Assembly: GCF_030848805.1 (NCBI RefSeq)
Contig: NC_092358.1
Location: 8,410,433 to 8,474,432 of the forward strand
Length of the DNA stretch: 64,000 nt
Origin: Temnothorax longispinosus
Taxonomy: Eukaryota; Arthropoda; Insecta; Hymenoptera; Formicidae
Direction: 5' to 3'
A model generated the notes under the pieces. That model made no database searches and had not been told where the DNA came from. It worked only from the letters and a program-made list of their open reading frames with translations. Position 1 is the first letter of the stretch, and every line of letters starts with the position of its first letter. A program made the translations under genes and the position numbers. Shown piece by piece: positions 62,803 to 64,000 of the stretch.

Positions 62803-64000
62803 GTGAGTGAATTTATTTATTGCATTTGCATGAATAATTATTATTATTCGTTTACTCGCGCAACGATATTTTCGGTATCTCGCATTTCGACTGAATGTCG
62901 AGAATTTCATATGTGCGCTGCTTTATTTCGCTGGTTGTCTTCTACTGAATTAATAAAAATCTATATATTTATTCTAATTTCTCTTTGTGTGATATCCGTT
63001 TTTTATATGGATTCTTTTCATGGGAAAGCTACGTAACTAATTAATAAAATATGTGAAAAATCCTATTAAAGTACGCACGTTTATGCGCAAATTCATCTAA
63101 TTCATCGAATTTTAAAATTTATCGTTTCATTCAAATACCTTTGACAAGATTATATTGAAATTTATTTTGAATATGTCTGACACAATCTTTGATACGATAA
63201 TTAGCAATTCGATTTTTTAGCGTATATTAAACAAATCTTCTTTATAGAAAGCCTATGTCGTCATAGGTTCGCTCTGCGATATTTTATTATAATCAAAACA
63301 TTCAAAAAATAGTAATAATAACAACGATAGAAGGACACATGCGAATAAATGCAAAAATTTTAAAAATATTCATGTATCGCAGAGAGTAACTAACAGTAAA
63401 TAATAAATCAACGGCATATTTTAATTTGTCGACGCCAATTATTTTTATAAATGAAATCGGTGTGAATGCAAAATCAGGAAGCGTTCGCCGGTTATGCTCG
63501 TAGGATTTTAATGAAAAAAAAAGGTGAAAAAGGAGGAAAAATCCAGAATCACTCCTCTCGGGCGAGATGAATTTTTCAAAGTCCGCTCTGTTGCATTTCC
63601 GTCGTTCGTTTTTTGTTCTATTTTTGATCGCAGCACGCGGCGTTTGGCTGCAGGATCGAGATGATTTATCGCACGTAGATCGCGAACACGACGCAGAATC
63701 CGATTCATGCGAGCGAGAATAAAATAAATAGCTACGCGCTAGCGATGAAAATTTTCGTCGGGGCGAAATTCCAGTCGGATCCGAATCGAGCCGAACGTGA
63801 CGCACCTCCCTTTTGTTCCTGGCCGTTGTTGAGCACAAAACGCTAGGAAGGTCCTGCGTGTGACGATTTATCGTCCCGCTGCGTATCCATTTTACTTCCG
63901 CGCCACTCGACGAGATATCTATATAGAGAGGAAAAACTATATCCTGCGGGATTTTCCCGGGAGCGCCGATGTTCGGGAAACGCGAAACGATCTCGACGTT
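62803..64000. other. Likely intronic or intergenic DNA to window end
   Basis: AT-rich to about 63480, then GC-richer with more CpG to the end. The longest frame in the window lies here (178 codons, minus, 63302-63838). Its first half is Ser/Arg/Lys-rich, its second half is hydrophobic in AT-rich DNA, and I see no domain, so I treat it as chance. Confidence 0.4.

Noticed and set aside
63302..63838. 178-codon minus-strand frame, the longest in the window
   Set aside because: No recognisable domain. It is Ser/Arg/Lys-rich, then hydrophobic where the DNA turns AT-rich, and it overlaps other frames. It is long by chance in a GC-richer patch.

Overview
This window looks like nuclear, non-coding DNA from an insect, most likely a hymenopteran and plausibly an ant. 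The evidence is the AT-rich background, CpG that is visibly not depleted, many GA/CT and TA microsatellites, and numerous short inverted-repeat transposons (MITEs). Both strands lack long open frames: the longest methionine-started frame is 178 codons and resembles no protein I know. There is no operon layout, no tRNA or rRNA gene I can defend, and no CRISPR array. The taxonomic call is inference, because no coding sequence is available to anchor it.

From about 1 to 58 kb the sequence reads as intergenic DNA or one very large intron. It is AT-rich with islands of higher GC (about 1.85-2.95, 4.6-5.6, 7.6-8.1, 10.7-11.1, 11.8-12.6, 13.9-14.2, 15.8-16.5, 22.2-22.7, 23.6-23.9, 35.5-35.8, 36.7-37.3, 43.6-44.0, 45.4-45.8 and 53.4-53.9 kb). 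Mobile-element remains include: a Harbinger-like foldback MITE at 9.86 kb; an inverted-repeat element at 18.8 kb; a three-copy repeat cluster at 25 kb; a foldback element at 27.4 kb; a nested block at 30.9-31.6 kb, where a hAT element has inserted into a tRNA-Ser-like sequence next to another MITE; an inverted repeat at 32.2-32.7 kb; a MITE inside a TA microsatellite at 36.2 kb; and a piggyBac-like element at 56.9 kb. Strand-biased purine or pyrimidine domains lie at about 28.4-29.1, 38.2-38.5 and 55.7-56.1 kb. A diverged 248-bp-period duplication lies at 45.1-45.5 kb.

From about 58.1 to 62.2 kb the sequence becomes GC- and CpG-rich and resembles a promoter region. It holds four or five small inverted-repeat elements. 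At its edges are the best exon candidates: a minus-strand ATG-to-donor segment ending at 58147, pointing left, and a plus-strand pair (62114-62163 and 62760-62802) joined by a consensus GT-AG intron, pointing right. If real, these would be the first exons of two divergently transcribed genes, and much of the window would be the first intron of the left-pointing one. That is a hypothesis. I found no protein family that names either gene.
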